Assembly: GCF_900114215.1 (NCBI RefSeq)
Contig: NZ_FOSG01000012.1
Span: 105,668 to 169,667, forward strand
Direction: 5' to 3'
Source: Streptomyces mangrovi
Lineage (GTDB): Bacteria > Actinomycetota > Actinomycetes > Streptomycetales > Streptomycetaceae
Length of the DNA: 64,000 nt
Both the position numbers and the translations under genes were made by a program. Every line of letters starts with the position of its first letter. Position 1 is the first letter of the stretch. The notes below the pieces were generated by a model that did no database searches, had not been told where the DNA came from, and was given only the letters and a program-made list of their open reading frames with translations. This document shows positions 33,259-42,810 of the stretch, piece after piece.

Positions 33259-34197
33259 GTGCAGCGCTGGCGTGGCTTGGAGGACATCCCCGAGGACTGG
33301 GGGCGCAGCGTCGTCACCATCGGCTCCTATGACGGGGTGCACCGCGGGCACCAGTTGATCATCGGCAGGGCGGTCGACCGCGCCCGCGAGCTGGGCGTAC
33401 CGGCCGTCGTCGTCACCTTCGACCCGCACCCCAGCGAGGTCGTGCGGCCCGGCAGCCACCCGCCGCTGCTCGCTCCGCACCACCGGCGCGCGGAGCTGAT
33501 GGCCGGCCTGGGCGTGGACGCGGTTCTGGTCCTGCCCTTCACCGAGGAGTTCTCGAAGCTGTCACCTGCCGACTTCGTGGTGAAGGTACTGGTCGACAGA
33601 CTCCACGCCCGCACCGTCGTCGAGGGGCCCAACTTCCGTTTCGGCCACCGGGCGGCCGGCACCGTGGAGACCCTGGCCGAGCTGGGCCGGACGTACGACT
33701 ACGACGTGATGGTCGTCGACCTGTTCGAGCGCGGGGAGGCGGGCGGCGGTGAGCCGTTCTCCTCCACCCTCACCCGCCGCCTGGTCGCAGAGGGCGACGT
33801 GATGGGGGCCGCCGAGGTGCTGGGCCGGCCGCACCGGGTGGAGGGCGTCGTCGTCCGCGGCGCGCAGCGCGGACGCGAGATGGGCTATCCGACGGCCAAC
33901 GTCGAGACGCTGCCGCACACCGCGATCCCCGCCGACGGCGTCTACGCCGGATGGCTGGTGGTGGAGGACGAGTCGATGCCCGCCGCGATCTCCGTCGGCA
34001 CCAACCCGCAGTTCGAGGGGACCGAGCGGACGGTGGAGGCGTACGCCATCGACCGCGTGGACCTCGACCTCTACGGGCTCCACGTCGCGGTGGACTTCCT
34101 GGCCTACATCCGCGGCCAGGAGAGGTTCGACACGCTGGAGGGGCTGCTGGAGCGGATGGCCGAGGACGTGCGGGTGGCGAAGGAGCTGCTGGGCTGA
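33259..34197 (+). CDS. ribF: Bifunctional riboflavin kinase/FAD synthetase
   Basis: A 312-residue enzyme making FMN then FAD. N-terminal adenylyltransferase domain: VVTIGSYDGVHRGHQLIIGRA (with the HxGH motif), VVTFDPHPSEVV, FRFGHRAAG. C-terminal kinase domain: GREMGYPTANV, ADGVYAGWLVV and the GTNPQFEGTERTVE block. GTG at 33259 follows GAGGAG; the frame opens earlier at 33184, but homologues start near VQRWRGLE. Confidence 0.95.
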   Translation: MQRWRGLEDIPEDWGRSVVTIGSYDGVHRGHQLIIGRAVDRARELGVPAVVVTFDPHPSEVVRPGSHPPLLAPHHRRAELMAGLGVDAVLVLPFTEEFSKLSPADFVVKVLVDRLHARTVVEGPNFRFGHRAAGTVETLAELGRTYDYDVMVVDLFERGEAGGGEPFSSTLTRRLVAEGDVMGAAEVLGRPHRVEGVVVRGAQRGREMGYPTANVETLPHTAIPADGVYAGWLVVEDESMPAAISVGTNPQFEGTERTVEAYAIDRVDLDLYGLHVAVDFLAYIRGQERFDTLEGLLERMAEDVRVAKELLG

Positions 34198-34233
34198 GCG
34201 TTCCGGCCCGCGTACGGCGGACGGACGGAAGGA

Positions 34234-34281
34234 CGGGCCCGCCGGCCCGAACCCCTTGAGGGGCTCGGGCCGGCGGGCCCG
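34234..34281. terminator. Strong bidirectional terminator
   Basis: A 17-bp perfect outer stem (CGGGCCCGCCGGCCCGA and its complement), one mismatched pair, then CCCC/GGGG around a TTGA loop. It separates ribF from the convergent ESX-linked ATPase gene. Confidence 0.85.
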
Positions 34282-34308
34282 TTCACGTTCCGCGGCGGCG
34301 CGGCGCCG

Positions 34309-36954
34309 TCACCGCTCCGGCTGCTGCCACTGCGCGCCGGGTGCGGGCGGCCCCGCGGCACCGGGCGGCTGCTGGTGAGGGTGCTGCTGGGGGTGCTGTT
34401 GCGGCTGAGGCTGCGGCTGCGAGGGGCCGGGCCCGCCCGGATACGGCTGGTGGCCGGGGTGCGGCGGCTGCTGTGGCTGCTGCTGGGGATACGGCTGGGG
34501 CTGCCCGTAGGGCTGCTGGGGGTGCGGCTGCGGCGGGTAGGGGGCCTGTGCCTGCTGCCGGCCGGGCTGCGGCTGCTGCTGGGGCTGACCGGGGACGGGC
34601 GGCGCGGTCAGCGGCGGGTTCCCGCCGGGCGACCACAGGCCCTGCTCCTGCTGGTGGCGTGAGAAGTCCTCGGCGATCAGGGCGGCGAGGTTGAAGTACG
34701 CCTCGCGCGTCCTGGGCCGCATCATGTCCAGATCCAGCTCCGCGCCCGCCGCGAGGTGCTCGTCGAACGGGACGACCACCACATCGCGGCAGCGCGTCTT
34801 GAAGTGCGCCACGATGTCGTCCACCTTGATCATCTTTCCGGTCTCGCGGACCCCGGAGATGACCGTGATGCTGCGCTGCACCAGATCGCCGTAACCGTGG
34901 GCGGAGAGCCAGTCCAGCGTCGTACTGGCGCTGCTGGCGCCGTCCACGGACGGGGTGGAGATGACGATCAGCTGGTCGGCGAGGTCGAGGACGCCGCGCA
35001 TCGCGCTGTAGAGCAGGCCGGTGCCCGAGTCGGTGAGGATGATCGGGTACTGCTGGCCCAGCACGCCGATGACACGGCGGTAGTCCTCGTCGTTGAAGGT
35101 CGTCGAGATCGCCGGGTCGACGTCGTTGGCGAGGATCTCCAGGCCGGAGGGGGCCTGCGAGGTGAACCGGCGGATGTCCATGTAGCTGTTGAGGTACGGG
35201 ATCGCCGTCACCAGGTCGCGGATCGTCGCACCCGTCTCGCGCCGCACCCGGCGGCCGAGCGTGCCCGCGTCCGGGTTGGCGTCGATCGCGATGACCTTGT
35301 CCTGCCGCTCGCTGGCCAGCGTCGCGCCGAGCGCCGTGGTGGTCGTCGTCTTGCCGACGCCGCCCTTGAGGCTGATCACCGCGATGCGGTAGCAGGACAG
35401 CACCGGGGTGCGGATGAGACCGAGTTTGCGCTGCCGCTCGGCCTCCTCCTTCCTGGCTCCGATGCGGAAGCGGGAGCCGCCGCGGTTGCTCTGCGGGCGG
35501 GGCTTCTTCTTCTGGTTCAGCAGGCGTTCGGAGGACAGCTCCACCGACGCGGTGTACCCGAGCGCGCCCGGCCGACTCGGAGGCTGCTGCCGGGGGTCGG
35601 GCCAGGCGGAGCCCGCACGGGGGTCCTGAGGCGGCTGCTGCGGTTGCTGCGGGCCGGGTGCGGAGGGCTGGGCCGGAGGCAGCGGCTGGGAGGGGCCGGC
35701 CTGAGGGAAGCCGTAACCGCTCTGCGGAGCCGGAGGGTTGGGCGCTGCCTGCGGCTGCGGCTGCGGCTGCGGTTGGGGCTGCGGTTGGGGACGGGGGAAG
35801 CCGTAACCGTCCTGGGAGGCGGGCTCCGGGGGCGGCATGGGGACTCCGGCCTGACCGGTCACGGGCCCAGGGGGCGGACCGGGCTGCTGTGCGGCCGGAG
35901 GCTGGGGCCGAGGCGGCTGCTGTCCCTGCGGCTGGGGGAAGCCGTAACCGCTCTGCGGAGCCGGAGGGTTGGGCGCGTTCACGGGCTGCGGGCGCTCGGG
36001 CTCGGCCTTGGGGGCGGCGGGTGGCTGGGGGAAGCCGTAACCACCCTGCGGGACAGGAGGGTTGGGCGCAGCCGGCGGCTGGGGCTGTACCTGCGGCTGC
36101 GGAAGGGGGTAACCGTCCTGCGGCGCGGGCGGGTTGGGCGCGGCCGGTGCCGGTGCACCGGCCGGAGGAGCGGCGGGCTGGAAGTGCGGCGGCAGCGGCG
36201 GCAGCCCGACCGGTGCACCGCCCTCCGGAGCGGTCTGCCACGGCGGCTGAGCAGGGGGCTGCGGAGCGGAGCCGTGCGGCTCACCGGCGGCTCCGGTTTC
36301 GGGCCCGGCGGCCGTCTCGGGCTCCTCACCCGCGTCGTCCTCGGACCGGGGCCGGGGCAGGGCCTCGGAGTCGGCGGACGGCACCGGTGCCGGGGACGCC
36401 TCGTCGGCGGGCACGCCGCCGGACGGCTCACCGTCCACGTTCTCCGGCCGGCCGTCCCCGCCCTCGGCGGACTCCTGGGCCGCCCGCCGTTCGGCGATCT
36501 CCCGGCGCAGCGTGGCGGAGGAGAAACGCATGGTCGCGTCGGTGACGGGGCCGTCGCCGGCGGGATGCTCCGCCTGTCGGCCGTCCCGCGCATCGGGTCC
36601 GTCCCCACCGCCGTCAACGGCCTCCGGCGCCGGGCCGGTCCGCGGCTCGCCGGACTCCTCCCGGACGTCCGCCGCCGGAGTCTGGGGCGGTGTCACCGGG
36701 GGGAAGGCGGGAGGCGCACCGGCACCGGTACCGGTACCGGTACCGGCGTCCGCGTCCCTCCCGTCCGTCTCCGCTCCGCCCGCGGAGCCCGCGGAAGCGG
36801 CCGGCGCCTGCGGAGCGGGGCCGGTGTTCCGCGTGTACCAGGCAGGCGGTGTGTAGTCGATGGTGAACTCGCCTGTGGCGTCGAGTTCGTCCTTGGGCAG
36901 GTCGTCGCCGGGTTCGATCCCGTCGACGCGGATCTCGTCCCGGTCGCTGTTCAC
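34309..36954 (-). CDS. MinD/ParA-like ATPase with Pro-rich N-terminal half (ESX locus)
   Basis: An 881-residue protein. The first ~430 residues are acidic then Pro/Gln/Ala-rich with five copies of a motif like PNPPAPQSGYGFPQP. Residues ~520-760 are a MinD/ParA-type P-loop ATPase: VISLKGGVGKTTTTTALGATLA (deviant Walker A), VIAIDANPDAGTLGRRV, LTDSGTGLLYSAM. A Pro/Gln/His-rich tail follows. Similar ATPases (EspI-like) are encoded in ESX loci and may control or power secretion. GTG start with AGGAGG just upstream. It is divergent from nothing; it ends the minus-strand group headed by eccE. Confidence 0.82.
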   Translation of the reverse strand: MNSDRDEIRVDGIEPGDDLPKDELDATGEFTIDYTPPAWYTRNTGPAPQAPAASAGSAGGAETDGRDADAGTGTGTGAGAPPAFPPVTPPQTPAADVREESGEPRTGPAPEAVDGGGDGPDARDGRQAEHPAGDGPVTDATMRFSSATLRREIAERRAAQESAEGGDGRPENVDGEPSGGVPADEASPAPVPSADSEALPRPRSEDDAGEEPETAAGPETGAAGEPHGSAPQPPAQPPWQTAPEGGAPVGLPPLPPHFQPAAPPAGAPAPAAPNPPAPQDGYPLPQPQVQPQPPAAPNPPVPQGGYGFPQPPAAPKAEPERPQPVNAPNPPAPQSGYGFPQPQGQQPPRPQPPAAQQPGPPPGPVTGQAGVPMPPPEPASQDGYGFPRPQPQPQPQPQPQPQAAPNPPAPQSGYGFPQAGPSQPLPPAQPSAPGPQQPQQPPQDPRAGSAWPDPRQQPPSRPGALGYTASVELSSERLLNQKKKPRPQSNRGGSRFRIGARKEEAERQRKLGLIRTPVLSCYRIAVISLKGGVGKTTTTTALGATLASERQDKVIAIDANPDAGTLGRRVRRETGATIRDLVTAIPYLNSYMDIRRFTSQAPSGLEILANDVDPAISTTFNDEDYRRVIGVLGQQYPIILTDSGTGLLYSAMRGVLDLADQLIVISTPSVDGASSASTTLDWLSAHGYGDLVQRSITVISGVRETGKMIKVDDIVAHFKTRCRDVVVVPFDEHLAAGAELDLDMMRPRTREAYFNLAALIAEDFSRHQQEQGLWSPGGNPPLTAPPVPGQPQQQPQPGRQQAQAPYPPQPHPQQPYGQPQPYPQQQPQQPPHPGHQPYPGGPGPSQPQPQPQQHPQQHPHQQPPGAAGPPAPGAQWQQPER
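35700..36145 (-). repeat. Degenerate repeats coding PNPPxPQxGYGFP in the ATPase gene
   Basis: Five copies of a roughly 38-base unit containing GGGGAAGCCGTAACC-type sequence lie near 35705, 35808, 35936, 36031 and 36106. They are separated by Pro/Gln-rich spacers of different lengths; copies differ in a few codons. Confidence 0.7.
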
Positions 36955-37206
36955 AATGCCTCCTGCTGATCTGGTCGAGCACCCCGGTCGAACCGCGCGG
37001 ACCGCTCCCTGACGACGGGCGGGCGCTGCCACCGGCCCCGCCGCCGCGGCCTCCGGCCCGTTCCTTCGGAATGTCCTGCCGCGCGCACGCCCACCCTAGT
37101 CGCCACAGGCGCCGAAACGGCATGCCGGTGCTGTCCCACTCGGACAACGGCCCGATGACGGGACGACAGACGGACAGCGGGCAGGCGGCAGGGCGGGCGG
37201 CGGGCG

Positions 37207-37944
37207 TCAGTCCAGCCGCCGGGCCACGCCCAGCAGCCCCGTCTCGGCGTCGGTGGGCCGGGTCAGCACGAACCGCCGGTCCCGGCCCGTGCACCACAGC
37301 GTCACACCGTCGGCGAGCGTGGACAACGCCTCGGACTCCTGCCGGGACAGGGAGAGGATTCTGCCCACCTGCCGGGCCTCCTCGGGGGAGACCTGCTGGA
37401 CACCGGCGAGCGAGGCGCCTCTGAGGAGCCGGGGAGCCACCGGGCTCAGATACGGAAGCAGCGTCAGCACCGACTGCCAGGGCCCCGAGGAGACCCGTCC
37501 GCGCGGCGGCTTCATCCCGCAGTCCCGGATCACCACGACCGGCGAGACGGCCGTGGCCCCCAGCGGCGGCACCCGGCCGACGTCATGGAGCGTCATGCAC
37601 TGCTGGTCACCCCCCGCGGCCCGGGCCAGGCCCGTCCACGCCTGGGGCCGGCCGGTCTCGACGGCCACCCGCGCGCCCGTGCCCGCCGCACGCAACGCCA
37701 GCACCTGAGCCGTCCACAGCCCGCCGATCAGCACCACGTCGTGAGGAGCCGGGTGGTGGAGGCCGATGACGGCCGGACGGTCCTCGACGTCGACCCCGGC
37801 CACCACCCCGTCGTCACCGACCGGCAGGGCGAGCGCGTCCAGCTGTTCCACGGACAGGACATGACGGGCCGTCCGCGGCCCGCGCAGTCCGAACCCCAGA
37901 CGGGGACGTGCGGCCGTGCGCACCGAGTCGGCGGATCCGGGCAT
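37207..37944 (-). CDS. Unknown ESX-locus protein
   Basis: A 245-residue protein without signal peptide or clear membrane helix. Two Rossmann-like strands are suggested by HDVVLIGGLWTAQVLALRAAG and GARVAVETGRPQAW; the C-terminal part (QVSPEEARQVGRILSLSRQE, then GRDRRFVLTRPTDAETGLLG) may be another alpha/beta unit. The ATG overlaps the eccE stop (ATGA). Its position beside eccE is conserved in Streptomyces ESX loci as far as I recall. Function not known. Confidence 0.7.
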   Translation of the reverse strand: MPGSADSVRTAARPRLGFGLRGPRTARHVLSVEQLDALALPVGDDGVVAGVDVEDRPAVIGLHHPAPHDVVLIGGLWTAQVLALRAAGTGARVAVETGRPQAWTGLARAAGGDQQCMTLHDVGRVPPLGATAVSPVVVIRDCGMKPPRGRVSSGPWQSVLTLLPYLSPVAPRLLRGASLAGVQQVSPEEARQVGRILSLSRQESEALSTLADGVTLWCTGRDRRFVLTRPTDAETGLLGVARRLD

Positions 37945-39263
37945 CAGCGCGTCCCTCCCAGCGGCAGTGTCGCCAGCACCCCGGGCACCTGCTCGCGGTC
38001 CAGCCGGGCGATTCCGACACGGCGCTCCCGCGCCAGCCGCTCCAGTACATGCCGGGCACTGACCAGTTCGGCGTCGCTGCGGGCGGTGATGCGCACATGT
38101 CCGCGTATCGCGACCGAACGGCTCCCGCCCCGGCTCAGGGTCAGGCCGAAGGTGGTGGCCAGGGCGGGCAGCCCCGTCAGCGACGCCACCAGCGACGGCA
38201 GCGGAGCGGCCCCCGGCCCCAGCTCGGGCCAGCGCGCCACCGCGTACGTGGTGTGCCAGCGGTCGTCGCACCGCCAGGCACGGGCCTTCTCCTCGGTGCG
38301 CCGTGCGGGAGCGGAGTCGGGACGCCCGGCCCGCGCCGTGGCCGCCGGACTCGCCCCGGCCGATGTCGCCAGCGCGGTGACCAGCTCCTGCTCCGGCAGC
38401 AGCGTCGCCCGGAACCCCGCACCGGCCAGCCGGCTCGCCAACTGGTCCGCGGCGCGCACCAGACAGCGCTGCGCGCCCTCCAGTCCGTCCCCGCGCGCCT
38501 GGACCGCCTCCCGGCACAGCTCCGGGTCGAGCTTGAGGGCCACCCAGGTCACCCGTACGGCCGGTGCGCCGCACGACGCCTGGAGGGGGCCGTAACTGGA
38601 GGCGGCCACCGACTGCGCCGGCAGATGCGGCGCCGGGGCGGGCTGGGTGTACTGCACCGCCTGTACCGACTCCAGCCGGATGCCGTCCACCTCCAGGGCC
38701 TCGGAGAGCAGCCGCAGCGGCAGGGGCCGCTCGTCGGGGCCGGGGCGCAGAGCGGAGGGGCGGGGCTCGACGCGCAGCACGGCCGTCAGGAACGTGCCGT
38801 CCCCCACCATGCCGACACCGCGCCGTTCGCGGTCGACGTAGGTCAGGCTGCGCAGGGCCGGATCGCACTCGACGGCCGGGGCCAGACCCGGGTCGGTGCC
38901 CGGCGGCAGCCCCCCGGCGGCGGCCCGCCGCCTGCGACGGCGCAGCGCCACGACGGTGCCCAGCCACTCCGGGAGCGGACGGCCGCGCCGCCGAAGCACC
39001 GTCACGAGCAGCAGGGCGACGGCCACCACGGCCGCCGGGATCACCAGGACCTCGTGCACGGCGGCCGCGGCCAGCACTCCCGCCGCGGCCAGCTCGGCCA
39101 GAACCAGATGGTGCAGCCGGAGCGGCCCCAGGCCGCGGCGTGCCTCGGCGCGCGGCGTGGCCGGGCGCACCGGACGCGGCCTCGCGGGCTCGGGGCGTGC
39201 GCCGTCCGGCGCCGGGCTGTCGGGCGCGGACGTGGCGGTCCGGGCCCGCGTGGCGGTCCCCAT
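37944..39263 (-). CDS. eccE: Type VII secretion protein EccE
   Basis: A 439-residue protein with two hydrophobic helices around residues 50-90 (LHHLVLAELAAAGVLAAAAV and LVIPAAVVAVALLLVTVL), then a soluble EccE-type domain: SLTYVDRERRGVGMVGDGTFLTAVLRVE, a middle part with LDPELCREAVQARGDG, and an actin-like final region (VAIRGHVRITARSDAEL). It is a membrane component of the ESX core complex. Divergent from eccB with 192 bases between. Confidence 0.8.
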   Translation of the reverse strand: MGTATRARTATSAPDSPAPDGARPEPARPRPVRPATPRAEARRGLGPLRLHHLVLAELAAAGVLAAAAVHEVLVIPAAVVAVALLLVTVLRRRGRPLPEWLGTVVALRRRRRRAAAGGLPPGTDPGLAPAVECDPALRSLTYVDRERRGVGMVGDGTFLTAVLRVEPRPSALRPGPDERPLPLRLLSEALEVDGIRLESVQAVQYTQPAPAPHLPAQSVAASSYGPLQASCGAPAVRVTWVALKLDPELCREAVQARGDGLEGAQRCLVRAADQLASRLAGAGFRATLLPEQELVTALATSAGASPAATARAGRPDSAPARRTEEKARAWRCDDRWHTTYAVARWPELGPGAAPLPSLVASLTGLPALATTFGLTLSRGGSRSVAIRGHVRITARSDAELVSARHVLERLARERRVGIARLDREQVPGVLATLPLGGTR

Positions 39264-39455
39264 CCCCTGTAAATCCCCTTGTGTCCGTAATCGCCCTGAC
39301 GTTCCAGGGCGTTGGTCGGGCGATCACCCTACCGGAGCAGCGAGGGCCGATCGCCAACGGGCATAGTAGGGGCCCGGACCGACAGAAGACAGCAGTGGCG
39401 GTGCTCCGGAATCCCGGGGGACACTGGGCCCACCAGTGGGGAGAAACAGCGAGAG

Positions 39456-40967
39456 ATGGCATCACGGCGGGACGAGCTCAACGCCTACACCTTCGCCAAG
39501 AAGCGGCTGGTCTCGGCATTCCTCCAGCCCACACCGACCGGGACCGAGGAGGGGGCGCCGCGTCCGCTGCGGGCGGTACTCCCAGGGCTGGTCATCGGGG
39601 TGGTGATCCTGGCGGGCTTCGGGGCCTGGGGAATGTTCAAGCCCAAGGCGCCCAAGGGCTGGGACAACCCCGGTGAGAAGGTCATCATCGGCAGCGAGTC
39701 CACCACCCGCTACGTCGTCCTCGAAACCAGGGGGAAGAAGCAGCTCCATCCGGTGCTCAACCTGGCCTCCGCGAAACTCCTGCTGGACCCCGGCAAGTTC
39801 GGGATCGTCGAGGTCGACGAGAAGGTCCTCGACAGCGGGAAGATCCCGCACGGCGCCACCATCGGCATCCCCTACGCACCCGACCGGCTGCCCGGCAAGG
39901 ACGAGGCGACGAAGGCCAAACGCTGGGCGGTGTGCGTCCAGCCCGGTGACGACGGCGTGCAGAAGGCGGTCTTCGTCCTCGCCGACCGGGACGCCAAGCG
40001 GGTCGAGGGGAAGAACCGGCTGCGCGGCGGCCAGGTGATGTACGTCAGGGGCCCCGGCAAGGAGCTCCACATCGTCGACGCGCAGGGCACCGCGTACCCC
40101 ATCGAGGCGGACGACACGCTGCTGCGCACCGTCGTCGGCAACACGCGGCCCCAGGACGTCACCGGCGACTGGCTCAAGACCTTCAAGCAGGGCGATCCGG
40201 TCCAGTTCCCCAAGGGGATCGAGGAGATGGGAACCCCGGCCGGAGCCCCCGGCGACCTGGACGCCGAGGCCAACCAGGTCGGCATGGTGCTGCGCGCCCC
40301 CTCCGGCACCGGACACCAGCACTACGTGGTGCTCAAGGGCCAGATCAGGCCGGTCACCGACTTCATGGCCAAGCTGCTGCTCAACAGCCCGCAGGCCACC
40401 GCGCTCGGCCAGCAGGGCAAGGCCCGGGAGGTCAGCGCCGGCACCATCCGGCCCGAAAGCACCTTCTACGGCAGCAGCCGGAACTGGCCCGAGGCGGAAC
40501 CGAGCGCGGTCAACCGGGCGGACAGCGGCCGGAACGCCCTGTGCGGCGTGCTGCGCGGCGTCGACGAGAAGAAGGGCACCACGACACTCAGCACCTGGGC
40601 GGGCGAGGACTATCCGGCCACCCTGCCCAACGGGGCCACCAACGCCTACGTGACCCCCGGATCGGGCCTGCTCTTCCGCCAGGTCACGGGGCGCGACACC
40701 GGGTCCGGCGGAGTCTTCCTGGTGACCGACACCGGCCTGCGCTACGCGGTGCAGGCGAACACCGACAGCGGCCGGGACGAGTCCGAGATCGGCACGGACG
40801 GCAGGAAGAAGGACCCGGCGCAGAGCGTCCAGGAGGGCAACCAGGCGCAGATCATGCTCGGTTACCAGGGTGTCCGGCCGGTGCCGGTGCCCGCCGCCTG
40901 GTCGGGCTTCCTGCCGACCGGACCGAGGCTGAGCACGAGCGCGGCGAAGCAGCCGCAGGGTTCCTGA
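39456..40967 (+). CDS. eccB: Type VII secretion protein EccB
   Basis: A 503-residue bitopic protein. N-terminal MASRRDELNAYTFAKKRLVSAFL is the conserved EccB start, followed by one helix (AVLPGLVIGVVILAGFGAWGMF) and a large extracytoplasmic domain with repeat-like blocks (HPVLNLASAKLLL, then TTRYVVLE earlier and VLLGYQG-like IMLGYQGVRPVPVP at the end). It links the ESX core complex to the cell wall side. ATG 12 bases after a GGGGAGA element; mycosin gene follows 16 bases later. Confidence 0.93.
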   Translation: MASRRDELNAYTFAKKRLVSAFLQPTPTGTEEGAPRPLRAVLPGLVIGVVILAGFGAWGMFKPKAPKGWDNPGEKVIIGSESTTRYVVLETRGKKQLHPVLNLASAKLLLDPGKFGIVEVDEKVLDSGKIPHGATIGIPYAPDRLPGKDEATKAKRWAVCVQPGDDGVQKAVFVLADRDAKRVEGKNRLRGGQVMYVRGPGKELHIVDAQGTAYPIEADDTLLRTVVGNTRPQDVTGDWLKTFKQGDPVQFPKGIEEMGTPAGAPGDLDAEANQVGMVLRAPSGTGHQHYVVLKGQIRPVTDFMAKLLLNSPQATALGQQGKAREVSAGTIRPESTFYGSSRNWPEAEPSAVNRADSGRNALCGVLRGVDEKKGTTTLSTWAGEDYPATLPNGATNAYVTPGSGLLFRQVTGRDTGSGGVFLVTDTGLRYAVQANTDSGRDESEIGTDGRKKDPAQSVQEGNQAQIMLGYQGVRPVPVPAAWSGFLPTGPRLSTSAAKQPQGS

Positions 40968-40983
40968 GCCGGGAGAGCGCGAG

Positions 40984-42285
40984 ATGACGGACACTTCGGC
41001 CCCCACCACGCCCGTCCCGACGAGGTGGGCGGCGCTCCCGACGGCCGCGGCGATCGGCCTGACGGCCCTGGGCGCCGTCACCGGCCCTCTGGCCTGGGCA
41101 CCGCCGGCCGCCGCGGACACCGGGCAGTGCACCTTCCCCGCCAAACCCTTCGAGGGCAGGCCCTGGTCGCTGAAACGGGTGATCCTGGACCAGCTGTGGG
41201 AGAAGACGAAGGGCAAGGGCGTCAAGGTCGCGGTCATCGACACCGGAGTGGACGACGACCACCCCCAGTTGAAGGAGGCGGTCGACGCCGAACTGGGCAT
41301 GAGCAACCTGCCCGCCCCCGAGAAGGACGAGTACGGCAACGCCCCCGAGCCACCCGCGAAGGACGGCACGGAGGACACCGTCGGCCACGGCACCAAGGTC
41401 GCGGGCATCATCGCCGCACGCCCGGCGGAGAACACCGGCTTCGTCGGCATCGCCCCCGACGCGACCATCATCCCCATCCAGCAGAACGACGCCGCCGGGA
41501 GGGGAAACACCGACAGCATGGCCGAGGCCATCGACCACGCGGTCGACGTCGGGGCGAGGGTCATCAACATCTCCCAGGACACCACCAGGGCCCTCAAGCC
41601 CAACTCGAAACTCGAGCAGGCGGTGAACCGCGCACTGGCCAAGAAGGTCGTCATCGTCGCCTCGGCCGGCAACGACGGCCTGGGCGGCAACGTGAAGGAG
41701 ACCTATCCGGCCTCCTACGAGGGAGTCATCGCCGTCGCCTCCTCCGACCGCAACAACGAGCGGGCGCCCTTCTCCCAGTCGGGTGACTTCGTGGACGTCG
41801 CCGCGCCCGGCGTCGACATGATCTCCACGGTCCCGGGCGGAGGCCACTGCGCCGACAACGGCACCAGCTTCTCGGCGCCCTATGTGGCGGGCGTGGCGGC
41901 CCTGCTCGTGGCCGAGCACCCGGACTGGGAACCGCACCACATCGCGGCCCAGATCGCGCAGACCGCCGAGCGGTCCGTACCCGGGCACGACCGCCATGTG
42001 GGCTGGGGCGTCGTCGACCCCGTCCGGGCGCTCACCGAGGACGACAGACCGATCGAGAAGCCGGTGGCCCGCGAGGGCGTGGACCGGGCCGAACCGCCCA
42101 CCCCGGCCGAACTCCACCTCGGCGAGACCCCGCAGGAACGCGACAGGCGCCTGGGCACCTACACGGTGGTCGGCGGAGGCGTCCTGGTGTCGGTGATAGC
42201 CGGGGGTTCGCTGGTGTACCGGGACTGGCGGCGCAGACGGGGACCGGCCGAGGGGCGCGCCCCCGGTGCCGGGACGCCCATGTGA
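40984..42285 (+). CDS. mycP: Type VII mycosin serine protease (MycP), first copy
   Basis: A 433-residue subtilisin-like protease. Signal peptide to about A44, then catalytic D86 (AVIDTGVDDDHP), H135 (TVGHGTKVAGIIA) and S295 (NGTSFSAPYVAGVAAL), with oxyanion N in SAGNDGLGG. A single C-terminal helix (TVVGGGVLVSVIAGGSLVY) anchors it with its catalytic part outside. Mycosins are needed for ESX complex stability and cleave some substrates. It follows eccB closely. Confidence 0.92.
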   Translation: MTDTSAPTTPVPTRWAALPTAAAIGLTALGAVTGPLAWAPPAAADTGQCTFPAKPFEGRPWSLKRVILDQLWEKTKGKGVKVAVIDTGVDDDHPQLKEAVDAELGMSNLPAPEKDEYGNAPEPPAKDGTEDTVGHGTKVAGIIAARPAENTGFVGIAPDATIIPIQQNDAAGRGNTDSMAEAIDHAVDVGARVINISQDTTRALKPNSKLEQAVNRALAKKVVIVASAGNDGLGGNVKETYPASYEGVIAVASSDRNNERAPFSQSGDFVDVAAPGVDMISTVPGGGHCADNGTSFSAPYVAGVAALLVAEHPDWEPHHIAAQIAQTAERSVPGHDRHVGWGVVDPVRALTEDDRPIEKPVAREGVDRAEPPTPAELHLGETPQERDRRLGTYTVVGGGVLVSVIAGGSLVYRDWRRRRGPAEGRAPGAGTPM

Positions 42286-42383
42286 CGTGCCGGAGAACCG
42301 GGTTGCCGTCGTGTCACAGGCAGTGGCTAGAGTGATGGGGCACAGATCGGGATGTGCGTTGGAGCAGGCGGAGGGGGAGCCTG

Positions 42384-42794
42384 ATGGGGGTGCCGGCCGA
42401 GAAGCTCAAGGGTGAACTCGAGTCGCTCAAGGATTTCAAGAACCGGGTCGACAACATCCTGGAGGAGCTGGAGAGTTCGCCCGCCTCTCCCACGAGGGTC
42501 GGACAGCAGGAAGTGAAGCGGTCCTCCTTCGGGGGCGAGTTCGCCGAGGCGGACGGCGTCTACTCGCAGTACGCCCGGGTCCACACCCAGCTCACCAAGC
42601 TCTCCGGAGTCCTCGGCGACCAGATCGAGGCCATGCGCATCGCCGTCCACGGCGCCGACGTCGGTTTCGGCAACCTGGAGGACGACCTGAAGCGGCGTTT
42701 CTGGGAACTCCAGACCAGGGCCCACCAGTACCAGCAGCAGCAAGCGGCGGACAAGCAGCCGCCCAAGGACGAGGCCACCGGGGTCACCTACTGA
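42384..42794 (+). CDS. Small helical ESX-locus protein
   Basis: A 136-residue helical protein with no signal. LKGELESLKDFKNRVDNILEEL and YSQYARVHTQLTKLSGVLGDQIEAMRI form two long helices joined by a turn with SSFGGEF, where WXG proteins have W-x-G. It could be a partner for the next, WXG-containing protein, from which it is separated by 16 bases. GAGGGGGAGC precedes the ATG; the frame also opens at 42354. Confidence 0.72.
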   Translation: MGVPAEKLKGELESLKDFKNRVDNILEELESSPASPTRVGQQEVKRSSFGGEFAEADGVYSQYARVHTQLTKLSGVLGDQIEAMRIAVHGADVGFGNLEDDLKRRFWELQTRAHQYQQQQAADKQPPKDEATGVTY

Positions 42795-42810
42795 CGGGGG
42801 AGGTACGACC

